Of a DNA stretch of 64,000 nt, positions 24,375 to 33,856 are shown piece after piece. Position 1 is the first letter of the stretch, and the number at the start of each line of letters is the position of its first letter. This DNA is from Vitreoscilla stercoraria DSM 513 (lineage in GTDB: Bacteria; Pseudomonadota; Gammaproteobacteria; Burkholderiales; Neisseriaceae): positions 92,068-156,067 of the forward strand of contig NZ_KB908025.1 in the NCBI RefSeq assembly GCF_000382305.1, in the 5' to 3' direction. The position numbers were made by a program, and so were the translations under genes. The notes below the pieces were generated by a model. The model had not been told where the DNA came from and did no database searches. It saw only the letters and a program-made list of their open reading frames with translations.

Positions 24375-27300
24375 GTTTGTCCTCGTTTTCTTTTGCTTTG
24401 TTTTTACGGTATTCTGCCCACAACTCGGTTTTGATTTCTTGTTTCAAGGCATTGCGATCTTCTTCACTCAAAGAGGCTTCCACTTTGTTGACATAATGGT
24501 CACACATCTCTTGATCGACACCAGCTGCATTGGCATGTGCCATGTCGCGTTCTTGTTGGCGGCTAGATTGCTTGAACAAACTGCGCACTACCAAATAAAA
24601 CACAGGTACAAATAAAACTGACAAAACTGTACCAATGGTCATGCCCCAGAATACGCCTGTACCGATGGCACGTTGGCTCGCTGAGCTGGCACCTGAAGCA
24701 AAGAACAAAGGTACCACACCCAAGATAAAGGCAAACGATGTCATCAAGATAGGGCGGAAACGCAAATGGGCGGCTGCCAATGCAGCTTGGGCAGCACTCT
24801 TACCTTGAGCTTGTAAGTCTTTGGCAAACTCAATAATCAAAATGGCATTTTTAGCAGACAGACCAATGACGGTAATCAAAGCGACCTGAAAATACACGTC
24901 GTTGTTGAAAGAGTAAATCGAGCCTGCCGAAGTCATACCACGACCCCAAACACCCAAAACAGTACCCAATAAACCCAAAGGCACGACCAAAATGACAGCC
25001 AATGGAATGCTCCAACTTTCGTATAAAGCCGCCAAACACAAGAAAATGGCCAAGATAGAGAAAGCATACAAATACACGGCTTGATTACCTGCTGCTTTTT
25101 CTTCTTTAGAAGCACCCGTCCATTCATAACCGAAACCAGTACCCAAGTCTGAAGCCAAACGTTCCATTTCTGCCATGGCTTCACCAGTACTGTAACCGAC
25201 TGCAGGTTCACCTGTGATTTTCATCGCAGGATAACCATTGTATTGCACCACTTGCATTGCACCTGAAATCCAGTTGGCAGTCGCAAAAGTAGACAAAGGT
25301 ACGGCAACACCTTGGTTGTTGATGACACTGATGGCCAAAATATCTTCAGGCTGCATACGCGAATCAGGTTTGGCTTGTACGACCACACGCTGCATACGAC
25401 CTTGGTTAGGGAAGTCATTGGCATACGTTGAGCCGATTGCTGTTGAAAGAGCAGCATTGATGTTGGCAAAAGGCACACCTTGAGCATTGGCAGCATCACG
25501 GTCGATGTCGATACGCAATTGAGGGGCATCTTCTAAGCCTTCAGCACGAAGCGACTGAGGATTGAAAACAGGGCTTTGACGTGCTGCCATCAACAATTTG
25601 TTGCGAGCTTCTACCAATGCCAAATGACCATGACTACCACGGTCTTGTAAACGGAAGCTAAAACCGTTACCTGTGCCTAAAGCTGGAATGGCAGGCAAGG
25701 TTAAGGCAATCACCACACCGTCTTTGACTTGTTGCATCATAGTGCCAGTGATTTTGCCTGCAATCGAATTGGCATCTTGGCCTGGCGCTGAACGCTCGGA
25801 CCAGTCCGTTAAAGTCAAGAAACTCATACCCATATTCTGACCTTGACCTGCAAAGCTAAAGCCTGCCACTGTCACGGTTTCAGCAACTTCGGGTAAATTC
25901 ATGACGAAGTTTTCGTAAGTCTTGACTGTTTCCATGGTTCGATCAGTCGTAGCACCTGGTGGCAATTGGATGATACTCAAAGCCACGCCTTGGTCTTCTG
26001 TGGGTAAGAAACCAGTCGGAATGCGTGCTAATACGAACAAAGATACGCCAATTAAAGCGGCATAAATCACCAACATGCGGCCTGAACGGCGCAATAACTT
26101 ACCGACAAAACCTTCATAACGCTTGGCATTGATGTCAAATTTTTGGTTAAACCAATTGAAAAATTTGCCAAAAAAGCCTTTTTTAACATGGTGGTCTGGG
26201 TCAACTGGTTTTAATAAAGTAGCGCACAAAGCAGGTGTCAAAGACAAAGCTAAGAATGCTGAGAAAACAATTGAAACTGCCATCACCAATGAAAATTGAC
26301 GGTAAATATTACCTGTAATACCTGTGAAAAATGCCATCGGAATGAATACCGATACCAAAACCACGGTAATACCTACCACTGCGCCTTGGATTTGACCCAT
26401 GGCTTTTTTGGTGGCATCTAATGGTGATAAATGCTCTTCTGCCATGATGCGCTCGACGTTTTCGACCACAACAATGGCATCATCGACCACAATACCAATG
26501 ACTAAAACCATTGCAAACATGCTTAAAACGTTGATAGACATGCCAGCATATTGCATGATGGCAAAAGCACCCAGCAAGGCAATCGGCACAACAAGAGTCG
26601 GAATCAAGGTATAGCGGATATTTTGTAAGAAAATGAACATCACGATGAATACCAAAATCATGGCTTCAATCAAGGTATGTATCACTTTTTCAATCGAGAT
26701 ACCGACGAATAAAGAGCTGTCGTAAGGCACTTTCCATTGCACACCTTCTGGGAAGAATGGCGCCAGTTCATCCATTTTGGCACGGATGGCATCAGATGTG
26801 GCCACAGCATTGCCTGAAGGGGATAATTGAATACCAATACCTGCCGCAGGTTTGCCATTCAATCGTGCTTCAGTACTGTAGTCTTGTTGACCCAACTCGA
26901 CTTTCGCGACATCTTTCAAGCGTACAGTAGAACCATTGCTGTTGGCGCGCAAAACAATGTTTTCAAATGCTTCTACTGTGCTCAATTGACCTGGAACAGT
27001 AATGGTGGCACTGATGGTTTGGTTGTTACCTGATGGTTTATCGCCCAAAGTGCCTGGTGCTACTTGGGCATTTTGAGAGCGAATCGCAGCATTGACTTCG
27101 TTAATCGACAGATTTAAGCCTTGAAGTTTGGCTGGATCAATCCAAACACGCATTGCCCGCTCTGAACCAAACACTTGTACGTTGCCGACACCTTCAATCC
27201 GTTGCAATTCAGGTTGTACGTTACGTGCAATATAGTCTAGCGTGTCGCTCACGGGGGTTTTGCCGCTTTCGTCATACAACATTAAGAACATCAAGAAGTT

Positions 27301-27702
27301 AGATGTTGATTTGCTGACGGTAACACCGACTTGTTTGACCGCTTCGGGTAGACGTGATTCTGCTTGTGCCAAACGGTTTTGAACGTTGACTTGGGCAATG
27401 TCTTCATCGATGCCAGGTTTAAAAGTGATGGTCAAAGAACCTGTGCCATTTGATGTGGCTGAGGATTCCATATAGTCCATACCTTCTAGACCATTCATTT
27501 GTCTTTCAATGATAGACAATACTGAGTCTTGCAAAGTTTGTGCATCGGCACCCGCATACGCCACACTCAGTTGAATGGTTGGTGGCGTGACTTGAGGGTA
27601 TTGTTCCACAGGCAGGCTGCGTATGCCTAATAGACCTGCTAGCACAATAAAAATGGAGACCACCCATGCAAAAATGGGACGGTCAATAAAAAACTTAGAC
27701 AT
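24367..27702 (-). CDS. mtrD: RND multidrug efflux permease, MtrD/AcrB family
   Basis: 1111 residues, an inner-membrane trimer that exports hydrophobic compounds using the proton gradient. It begins MSKFFIDRPIFAWVVSIFI. It shows the HAE1 pattern: twelve membrane helices, two large periplasmic loops, VVDDAIVVVENVERIM near 400 with the proton-relay aspartates, and GLSAKNAILIIEFAKD near 940. The C-terminal tail of ~60 residues (EASLSEEDRNALKQEIKTEL, then KNKAKENEDKHD) is charged and longer than in AcrB. The ATG lies 12 nt after the mtrC stop. No exact uptake repeat occurs in this operon. Confidence 0.95.
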   Translation of the reverse strand: MSKFFIDRPIFAWVVSIFIVLAGLLGIRSLPVEQYPQVTPPTIQLSVAYAGADAQTLQDSVLSIIERQMNGLEGMDYMESSATSNGTGSLTITFKPGIDEDIAQVNVQNRLAQAESRLPEAVKQVGVTVSKSTSNFLMFLMLYDESGKTPVSDTLDYIARNVQPELQRIEGVGNVQVFGSERAMRVWIDPAKLQGLNLSINEVNAAIRSQNAQVAPGTLGDKPSGNNQTISATITVPGQLSTVEAFENIVLRANSNGSTVRLKDVAKVELGQQDYSTEARLNGKPAAGIGIQLSPSGNAVATSDAIRAKMDELAPFFPEGVQWKVPYDSSLFVGISIEKVIHTLIEAMILVFIVMFIFLQNIRYTLIPTLVVPIALLGAFAIMQYAGMSINVLSMFAMVLVIGIVVDDAIVVVENVERIMAEEHLSPLDATKKAMGQIQGAVVGITVVLVSVFIPMAFFTGITGNIYRQFSLVMAVSIVFSAFLALSLTPALCATLLKPVDPDHHVKKGFFGKFFNWFNQKFDINAKRYEGFVGKLLRRSGRMLVIYAALIGVSLFVLARIPTGFLPTEDQGVALSIIQLPPGATTDRTMETVKTYENFVMNLPEVAETVTVAGFSFAGQGQNMGMSFLTLTDWSERSAPGQDANSIAGKITGTMMQQVKDGVVIALTLPAIPALGTGNGFSFRLQDRGSHGHLALVEARNKLLMAARQSPVFNPQSLRAEGLEDAPQLRIDIDRDAANAQGVPFANINAALSTAIGSTYANDFPNQGRMQRVVVQAKPDSRMQPEDILAISVINNQGVAVPLSTFATANWISGAMQVVQYNGYPAMKITGEPAVGYSTGEAMAEMERLASDLGTGFGYEWTGASKEEKAAGNQAVYLYAFSILAIFLCLAALYESWSIPLAVILVVPLGLLGTVLGVWGRGMTSAGSIYSFNNDVYFQVALITVIGLSAKNAILIIEFAKDLQAQGKSAAQAALAAAHLRFRPILMTSFAFILGVVPLFFASGASSASQRAIGTGVFWGMTIGTVLSVLFVPVFYLVVRSLFKQSSRQQERDMAHANAAGVDQEMCDHYVNKVEASLSEEDRNALKQEIKTELWAEYRKNKAKENEDKHD

Positions 27703-27714
27703 GTTGACCGTCCT

Positions 27715-28998
27715 TTATGATGCAGCCGCTTGGCTGGCCGCCACAGGTGCTGAGCTTTGTGCAGGAGCAGAAGCTGGGGCAGCTTGTGGTGTGGTGGTTG
27801 CGGTAGCTGCTTTGCTTGGATCTTTCCATGGTTGGGTTTGAACTTTTTTGGCTTGTGTCATACCGACTACAGCCATGCCATCGACAATGATTTTATCGCC
27901 TGGTTTCAAGCCATCGGTCACTACCCAATAACTGCCTTGTGAGCGAGAAATTTTGACAGGGCGTGGGGCAAATGAACCATCGGCATTGGCAATCAAAACA
28001 ATATCCGCTTGGCTACCACGGGTTACAGCTTGTTGTGGTACTAAAGTGGCGTTGGCAATTTCTGCTTGCGGTACTTTCACACGCACATACATACCCGGCA
28101 ATAATAAATTGTCAGGGTTTGGCACCTCAGCACGCAAAGACATTTGACCTGTATCTTGGTCTACCGTCACATCGGTAAACAGCAAGCGGCCTTTAAGCGG
28201 ATATTCGCTGCCATCTTCTAATAAAATTGTGACTTCAGGATTGCCATCAATCATAGAAATTTCACCATTGGCCATGGCTTGGCGCAATTTGATGATGTCA
28301 CCAGTGGCTTGGGTTAAATTGACATACAAAGCAGATGTTTGTTGGATGGTTGCCAAAATAGTGGCATCACCTTGACCGACTAAAGCCCCTTCGGTTACAG
28401 AAGCTTTACTGATATGACCTGAAATAGGCGCGGTCACATAAGCATAATTTACATTGATTTGAGCAGTTTTAATCGCTGCTTTGGCTGCTTGTACTTGAGC
28501 ACGTCCCAAACGCTGTTGGGCGATAGCGGCATCGTATTCTTGTTTGCTGATAGCACCTTCGGCTACCAATGGTGCATAACGTGCCACATCGGCATTGGCC
28601 TTAGCTAAGTTTGCTTCTGCAGTGGCCAATTGTGCTTTGGCTGTGTCCAATTGTGCCAAATATGGGGCATTGTCAATTTGGAACAAAGGCTGACCTGCTT
28701 TGACATAACTGCCTTCAGTAAACAGGCGTTTTAAAACGATGCCTGCAACGCGTGCACGAACTTGTGCAGTGCGACTGGCTTCCAAGCGACCTGGCAATTC
28801 ATTGGTAATGGCTACTGTACCTGGTTCAACTGTGAACACAGAGACTGTCGGCGGCGGTGGCGTTTGGCCAGCAGCGCCACCTGGACCTTGTTTTTCACCA
28901 CCGCAAGCGGCCAATGCTGTGGTCACAATCAAAGCAAGAATGCAGGCTTTAAACCGTTTTGGTTTGGAAGCATGTGTCAGTGGTTTTACGAACGACAT
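27715..28998 (-). CDS. mtrC: RND efflux membrane-fusion lipoprotein, MtrC/AcrA family
   Basis: 427 residues. The signal peptide ends in ALAAC (Cys ~31), so the adaptor is anchored to the inner membrane by lipid. A proline-rich spacer (QTPPPPTVSV) leads to lipoyl halves (NELPGRLEASRTAQVRARV near 65 and NYAYVTAPISGHI near 180). A coiled-coil hairpin lies between them (~105-165), then beta-barrel parts (GRLLFTDVTVDQDTGQMSLR near 265). The C-terminus is an Ala/Pro/Ser-rich tail. The start MSFVKPL is chosen over 17 extra codons because of AAAGGGAA 8 nt before its ATG. First gene of the operon, divergent from mtrR. Confidence 0.94.
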   Translation of the reverse strand: MSFVKPLTHASKPKRFKACILALIVTTALAACGGEKQGPGGAAGQTPPPPTVSVFTVEPGTVAITNELPGRLEASRTAQVRARVAGIVLKRLFTEGSYVKAGQPLFQIDNAPYLAQLDTAKAQLATAEANLAKANADVARYAPLVAEGAISKQEYDAAIAQQRLGRAQVQAAKAAIKTAQINVNYAYVTAPISGHISKASVTEGALVGQGDATILATIQQTSALYVNLTQATGDIIKLRQAMANGEISMIDGNPEVTILLEDGSEYPLKGRLLFTDVTVDQDTGQMSLRAEVPNPDNLLLPGMYVRVKVPQAEIANATLVPQQAVTRGSQADIVLIANADGSFAPRPVKISRSQGSYWVVTDGLKPGDKIIVDGMAVVGMTQAKKVQTQPWKDPSKAATATTTPQAAPASAPAQSSAPVAASQAAAS

Positions 28999-29100
28999 GT
29001 GATGTTCCCTTTGATGGAAAAGAAATCTTGTTGGAAATGGATAATTCAATCAGCTTTTTGAACTAAGACAAAGCAAATGTTAATATCATGGCAATTTGCG

Positions 29101-29131
29101 ATTATACATACATTGATGTATGTTCAGTCAA
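29101..29131 (-). promoter_or_regulatory. Efflux operon (mtrCDE) promoter
   Basis: On the minus strand, TTGACT (29126-29131) and TATAAT (29101-29106) are separated by 19 nt, longer than the usual 17. If TGTATA is taken as the -10 the spacing is 17. The spacer is occupied by an 18-bp palindrome. Confidence 0.65.
29106..29123. promoter_or_regulatory. Operator palindrome, likely MtrR site
   Basis: ACATACAT-TG-ATGTATGT is a perfect 8-bp inverted repeat with a 2-bp centre. It lies between the -35 and -10 of the efflux promoter, where a bound TetR-type dimer would block polymerase. Its half-site ACATACAT resembles the E. coli AcrR operator as I recall it, and the divergent gene encodes a TetR-family regulator. 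Confidence 0.7.
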
Positions 29132-29196
29132 TGGGCATTTTACAGAGCTTGACTTTTGGTGTGTCAGCCTTGCAAGTATAGATTTTGGTGAGGCTG

Positions 29197-29205
29197 TGGT
29201 ATAAA
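29197..29205 (+). promoter_or_regulatory. Extended -10 (TGG-TATAAA) for mtrR
   Basis: About 50 nt before the mtrR ATG; no good -35. Confidence 0.35.
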
Positions 29206-29253
29206 AGTTCCAAATGATTAAATTGTTAATTATTTGAGAAGAATGAGAAAAAA

Positions 29254-29895
29254 ATGAGAAGAAGCAAACAAGCAGCGGCAGAAACCAAATTGCAATTGAT
29301 TGAAGCGGCCTGTAAGGTGTTTTATCGAGAGGGCGTGGCGAAGGCAACTTTGGAACAAATTGCCCGTGAAGCAGGGGTGACACGTGGTGCGTTGTATTGG
29401 CATTTTAACAACAAAGCCGATATTCTTGATGCGGTATTCCAAACCGTCATGCCACAGTTGCATGAATTGGATGATTGTTTGAGCCAAATGCAAGGGGATG
29501 AGTATTGGCATGCATTGGAGGCTTATTATGTGGGATTTTTTGAGCGCTTAGAACAAAATTTATTATTGCGTCAGTTTTGTACAGTGGTGCATTTAAAATG
29601 CGAAATGACTGAAAACAATGCTCAAGTTGTGTCTTTGCTCGCCCGTTATCGATATTCTTGGGAAGATCGCATTGAAGTCATCATGCAACAAGCCGTGGTG
29701 GTTGGTGCTTTACCTAAGAATACCGATGTGCCTAAGACGGTTGCGGTGTTCAAAAGTTATTTGGTCGGTGCCATGGTCAATTATTTAAGCGATATTGAGC
29801 AAGGACGCGTATCTTTGTCTGTGTCTATCCCCAGTTTACAATTACAATATATCTTTCGCATATTAAAACAAATGCCTTTGTTACAAGCGTCCTGA
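29254..29895 (+). CDS. mtrR: TetR-family repressor of the efflux operon (MtrR-like)
   Basis: 213 residues. The N-terminal helix-turn-helix is typical TetR: MRRSKQAAAETKLQLIEAA, then ATLEQIAREAGVTRGALYWHF (residues ~32-52, read as ATLEQIAREAGV and TRGALYWHF). The C-terminal part is helical ligand-binding sequence, as in AcrR/MtrR. Divergent placement next to mtrCDE with a palindrome in the intergenic region makes it the probable local repressor, released by pump substrates (inference from family). The uptake repeat variant at 29305 lies inside the HTH region and encodes AACK. The stop is followed by AAGCGTCCTGAAAG, an inexact repeat. Confidence 0.87.
   Translation: MRRSKQAAAETKLQLIEAACKVFYREGVAKATLEQIAREAGVTRGALYWHFNNKADILDAVFQTVMPQLHELDDCLSQMQGDEYWHALEAYYVGFFERLEQNLLLRQFCTVVHLKCEMTENNAQVVSLLARYRYSWEDRIEVIMQQAVVVGALPKNTDVPKTVAVFKSYLVGAMVNYLSDIEQGRVSLSVSIPSLQLQYIFRILKQMPLLQAS
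29305..29315 (+). repeat. Uptake-like repeat, G variant, in mtrR
   Basis: GCGGCCTGTAA, read as AACK in the DNA-binding domain. Confidence 0.7.
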
Positions 29896-30011
29896 AAGCA
29901 TTTATGTTTAAATGTTGAATCAAAATGGCTGCTTGTGAACATAAACATCCGCATTTTTAGAGATGTTTTTCAAATATGTATGTTAAATCAATGATAAAAA
30001 GGCAAGATTGA

Positions 30012-30923
30012 ATGAATCCTGCATTACAAACCATACAAAAACAATTGAACAGTCTGATTTTGGGTAAAAATTCGACTTTGGATTTGGTCTTAACATGTGT
30101 GTTGGCACGTGGTCATTTGTTGTTAGAAGATGTACCCGGTGTGGGTAAAACCACATTGGCGACGGGTTTGGCGAATGTGTTGGGATTGAGTTATCAGCGT
30201 GTGCAGTTTACCAATGACATGTTGCCATCGGATTTATTGGGTGTGAATGTGTTTCAGCCGCAAGAATCTCAATTCAAATTCCATCAAGGTCCTGTGTTCA
30301 ACCAATTTTTATTGGCAGATGAAATCAATCGGGCGTCTCCCAAAGTGCAATCGGCTTTGTTAGAGGCGATGGAAGAGGGGCAAGTGTCGGTAGATGGCAC
30401 CACATATATGTTGCCCAAGCCTTTTATGGTCATCGCCACGCAAAATCCAACCGAACAATTGGGAACGTTTCCCTTGCCTGAAAGCCAATTAGACCGATTT
30501 ATGATGCGTGTGTCTTTGGGCTATCCTGCTGAGCAAGCCGAAAAATACTTGTATTTGCATGGCGACCGCCGCCAATTGCTACCTAAGTTACAGGCCGCTT
30601 TGAATGGCGAGCAGTTGCAAGCTTTGCAGCAGCAAGTTCAACAAGTACAAGTGAGTGAAGCTTTGGCCGATTATGCATATCGCTTGGTTCAAGAAACCCG
30701 CAAATTGGGGCTTTTTGTATTGGGCTTGAGTCCACGGTCAGGTTTGGCGGTGATTGCAGCGGCCAAGGCATGGGCGTTTTTGCAATCGCGTCAATTTGTG
30801 ATTCCAGAAGATGTGCAGGCTGTTTTTCCATCGGTAGCCAATCACCGTTTGCGCTCATTGCAAAGCAATGTGACCGTTGATCAATTGTTACAGAAAATCA
30901 TACAACATGTGGTCGTGGCCTAG
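30012..30923 (+). CDS. MoxR-family AAA+ ATPase
   Basis: 303 residues. Walker A is DVPGVGKTT (~40-48), Walker B is LLADEINRASPKVQSALLEAMEE (~100-122, read as LLADEINRASPK and VQSALLEAMEE), sensor 1 is VIATQNPTEQLGTFPLPE (~143-160), followed by QLDRFMM. The C-terminal lid includes LGLSPRSGLAV. MoxR ATPases act with DUF58 and TgpA-type proteins in many bacteria, probably as chaperone-like assembly factors for envelope or VWA proteins (family knowledge). It opens a four-gene run: DUF58 overlaps its end, then the transglutaminase and the tubulin-like protein. Repeat variant read as LQAAL. Confidence 0.93.
   Translation: MNPALQTIQKQLNSLILGKNSTLDLVLTCVLARGHLLLEDVPGVGKTTLATGLANVLGLSYQRVQFTNDMLPSDLLGVNVFQPQESQFKFHQGPVFNQFLLADEINRASPKVQSALLEAMEEGQVSVDGTTYMLPKPFMVIATQNPTEQLGTFPLPESQLDRFMMRVSLGYPAEQAEKYLYLHGDRRQLLPKLQAALNGEQLQALQQQVQQVQVSEALADYAYRLVQETRKLGLFVLGLSPRSGLAVIAAAKAWAFLQSRQFVIPEDVQAVFPSVANHRLRSLQSNVTVDQLLQKIIQHVVVA
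30588..30598 (-). repeat. Uptake-like repeat, G variant, in moxR
   Basis: Complement of GCGGCCTGTAA, read as LQAA. Confidence 0.7.
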
Positions 30924-31860
30924 AATCAAACGGCAAAAAATCATTTTGGATGTACAAGAACCTGTTTCTTGGCACCATATTTCTGTACGCCCGACACAAT
31001 TGGGCATCAATTTATGGTTGATTGCCGCCGCTACATGGCTAGCTGCGCTCAATTACTCGGTCAATTTGGCGTATGGCTTGTCTTTTTGGATAGTCAGCGC
31101 CATGGGCGTGGCTTCTTTATTGAGTATACGCCAACTTTTGGGCTTGCGTTTGCGCTTGGATTTGCCTGATGAAGTGTTTGTGGGCGAGTCGGGCGTGGTG
31201 AATGTGAATTTGCTTGCCGAGGATTTGCGCAATCGACGCTTGATTGTGCGTATGGTTAATGAAGACACTATCAAACAAAGTTTGAGCAAAGAAGATTTGA
31301 ATGTGTTACACACCCATTCCAATCATTTGCGTCAAACACATTTGAGTGTCGCGACCACGCATCGTGGTTATCAAAGCATTCCGCATTTGCAATTAATCAG
31401 TACGGCGCCATTTGGATTGTTAGAAGTGTCGGTGGTGTGTGAATGTACTGAAACATTCATTGTGTATCCTGCACCGATGGAACACACTGTTGTTCTTACA
31501 GGACGCCCTAGCAGCGAAGAGGCGGGCACTCAAAGACAACAAGGCGGCGATGAGGTGGCGTATTTGAAGCAATTTGTGGATGGGTATTCCTTACAAACCA
31601 TTGCGTGGAAGCAATATGCCAAAACGGGTCAATTGTTGAGCAAACATTTTGAATATCCCACTGCCAGCTTGCCTGATGTCATTTCTTATAAAGATTATCC
31701 CAATGTTCATGCTACCGATCAATTGGCGTCTATGTTGTGCTATCGAGTGTTGCAACAACATCAATTGCAAAAACCATTTGTCTTAGAATTGCCTCATTTG
31801 ACCATCTTGCCACAAGCCAAGCAGCGCAGTTTGTGTTTGAATGCATTGGCGGTGATGTAA
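30907..31860 (+). CDS. DUF58 protein
   Basis: 317 residues. After a short basic N-terminus come two membrane segments (LGINLWLIAAATWLAALNY near 30-48 and LSFWIVSAMGVASLL near 57-71). A beta-rich section follows, then the DUF58 signature GRPSSEEAG ... GGDEVAYLKQFVDGYSLQTI and AWKQYAKTGQLLSKHFEYP near 220-250. DUF58 proteins pair with MoxR and TgpA; the membrane-plus-VWA-like layout suggests an envelope role. The ATG at 30907 lies inside the end of moxR (17-nt overlap). The stop TAA shares its last A with the ATG of the transglutaminase gene (TAATG), so translation of all three is coupled. Confidence 0.88.
   Translation: MWSWPRIKRQKIILDVQEPVSWHHISVRPTQLGINLWLIAAATWLAALNYSVNLAYGLSFWIVSAMGVASLLSIRQLLGLRLRLDLPDEVFVGESGVVNVNLLAEDLRNRRLIVRMVNEDTIKQSLSKEDLNVLHTHSNHLRQTHLSVATTHRGYQSIPHLQLISTAPFGLLEVSVVCECTETFIVYPAPMEHTVVLTGRPSSEEAGTQRQQGGDEVAYLKQFVDGYSLQTIAWKQYAKTGQLLSKHFEYPTASLPDVISYKDYPNVHATDQLASMLCYRVLQQHQLQKPFVLELPHLTILPQAKQRSLCLNALAVM
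31496..31506 (-). repeat. Uptake-like repeat in the DUF58 gene
   Basis: Exact repeat, read as LTGRP just before the DUF58 signature. Confidence 0.8.
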
Positions 31861-33830
31861 TGGCGATTTTAGCGCATTGGCAGTTACAACAGCCGACCAG
31901 TAAATATGCCCAAGTGGCTGCATTACTCACTTTGTTGTGGATTGCTTTTCCTTTGTTGTTGCAATTGCCTATGGGAGTGGGCATCTTTTTTGGCTTGTTG
32001 TTTGGCATTCGTTTGGTGTTGACCAGTTTGGGTATTGGTGGCATACCGACTTGGCTGAATATTGTGTTATTGATTGCAGCAGGTTTGGCGGTATATGTGC
32101 AATTGCAAACCTTGTTTGGTCAGCAAGGTGGCGTGGCGTTGCTGTTGTTGATGGTGGTGATCAAATCGTTTGAAGGTCAAAGTACGCGAGACTGGCAAGT
32201 TTTATTGGTGGCCAGTTTGTTTTTGGTGGTGGGCGGCTTGCTGTTTCAACAAACTTTGCAAATAGGCGTGTGGCTTTTGTGTGCTGTGAGCATGATTTTT
32301 GGCAGTTTGTGTTTGCTCAATGGTTTGTCGTGGCGTGAAGCATGGCGCAATACTTTGTTGAGTTTAGGGCTGTCTATTCCTTTGATGGTAGTATTGTTTT
32401 TGACCATGCCTCGTTTTTCGGAGCCATTATGGCGTTTGCCAGTGCAATCTCCCGCTGCCAAAACTGGCCTTTCTACTGAATTGACTTTGGGTGATATGGC
32501 TTCGGTCATTGAATCCAATGAGTTGGCTTTCAATGTGACATTTGAAGAGACGTTTCTCCCAAAACTGCGTCAAATGTATTGGCGTACGATGGTGATGAAT
32601 GATTTTGATGGCAATACTTGGCATGCCAATACAGGCCGCACCTTAGCGCAAGAAACCTTCTTGGAAAATGTGGCTCCAGCTAAAGTGGCTTATGTCATGA
32701 CACTGCATGATTTTCAAGGACATATTCCAGCTTTACAGCAAGTGGTATCTTGGGATGAAAGTATTTTTTTACGTGAAAATCAAGTGGTCACGGCTAAAAG
32801 ACGTTATTCGCAATTGCGACAAGTGAGCATGCAAAGTGTCGTGAGCGATCGCATTGGTGAACGTTTGAGTTCGTATCAAATCAAGCGTTGGACAGAGTTG
32901 CCTGAGCAGTCCAATTTAAAAACCATCGCATTGGCCCAAAGTTGGAAAAATCAAGGCTTGAGTGATGAGCAATTGATTCAAAAAGCACTGCGTTATTATC
33001 AAGAACAAAAGTTTCAATACAGTTTAAGTCCGGGTAAATTAGAACAAAACCGTCAACAAGTAGACCAATTTTTATTTGATACCAAAGTCGGTTTTTGTGA
33101 GCATTATGCTACTTCCTTTGTCATTTTAATGCGTGCCGCTGGCATACCTGCTCGTGTGGTCACTGGGTATTTGGGTGGCAGTTTTAATGAAACAGGACAG
33201 TTTTGGCAAGTGCGGGGTAAGGAAGCACATGCTTGGGCTGAGGTTTGGCTAGAACAAGAGCAAGCTTGGGTGAGAGTGGATCCTACCAGTTCTGTTTCAG
33301 CTTCACGAATTGACGATGGTATCAATGCTGCGTTGCCTGAAAATATGAGTCAAATTGAAGGCAATTGGCCTGCACCATTGCAACGTTGGTTGGCGACATC
33401 GCAATATTATTGGCAACAATGGGTAGTCAATTATGATGCAAACAATCAAAAAGCCTTGTTTTCGAATTTAGGCAGTGGCGTGTTTGCTGTGGTAAAAGGG
33501 TTGTTGGTATGGGTGTTGGTATTATTATTGACACTGGGACCGATTGTTTGGTGGTGGCGACGACAATATCGACAACAAATTGATCCATTAGAAGCAGGTT
33601 TTTTATTGATTAAACACCATTTCATGGAAGATGAACATGAAGACAAATGGCGTATCGGAGCGTTGGAATTACAAGATTGGCTCAAACAACACCAATTGCT
33701 AACCGAACAATGGCAATTATTGTTACAGCAATATACACACTGGCGTTATGACCCTTCGAGTCAGGCATCAGAAGATGAATTGTGGCATTGGTATGCACAA
33801 GTCAAAAAACAATTGAAACACAGCCGTTAG
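31860..33830 (+). CDS. TgpA-type membrane transglutaminase
   Basis: 656 residues. About six membrane helices in the first ~180 residues, then an exported region with a transglutaminase-like core. It carries the triad Cys in VGFCEHYATSFVILMRAAGIPAR (~412, split FCEHYATSF / VILMRAAGIPAR), His in AHAWAEVW (~456) and Asp in WVRVDPT (~472). One more helix (LLVWVLVLLLTLGPIVWWW, ~548-566) and a cytoplasmic tail follow. The layout equals Pseudomonas TgpA. Whether it crosslinks or cleaves proteins is unknown for most members. It starts at the overlapping TAATG and is followed 26 nt later by the tubulin-like gene. Confidence 0.92.
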   Translation: MAILAHWQLQQPTSKYAQVAALLTLLWIAFPLLLQLPMGVGIFFGLLFGIRLVLTSLGIGGIPTWLNIVLLIAAGLAVYVQLQTLFGQQGGVALLLLMVVIKSFEGQSTRDWQVLLVASLFLVVGGLLFQQTLQIGVWLLCAVSMIFGSLCLLNGLSWREAWRNTLLSLGLSIPLMVVLFLTMPRFSEPLWRLPVQSPAAKTGLSTELTLGDMASVIESNELAFNVTFEETFLPKLRQMYWRTMVMNDFDGNTWHANTGRTLAQETFLENVAPAKVAYVMTLHDFQGHIPALQQVVSWDESIFLRENQVVTAKRRYSQLRQVSMQSVVSDRIGERLSSYQIKRWTELPEQSNLKTIALAQSWKNQGLSDEQLIQKALRYYQEQKFQYSLSPGKLEQNRQQVDQFLFDTKVGFCEHYATSFVILMRAAGIPARVVTGYLGGSFNETGQFWQVRGKEAHAWAEVWLEQEQAWVRVDPTSSVSASRIDDGINAALPENMSQIEGNWPAPLQRWLATSQYYWQQWVVNYDANNQKALFSNLGSGVFAVVKGLLVWVLVLLLTLGPIVWWWRRQYRQQIDPLEAGFLLIKHHFMEDEHEDKWRIGALELQDWLKQHQLLTEQWQLLLQQYTHWRYDPSSQASEDELWHWYAQVKKQLKHSR

Positions 33831-33856
33831 GGAACAATGACTGTAAGGGAATACAA

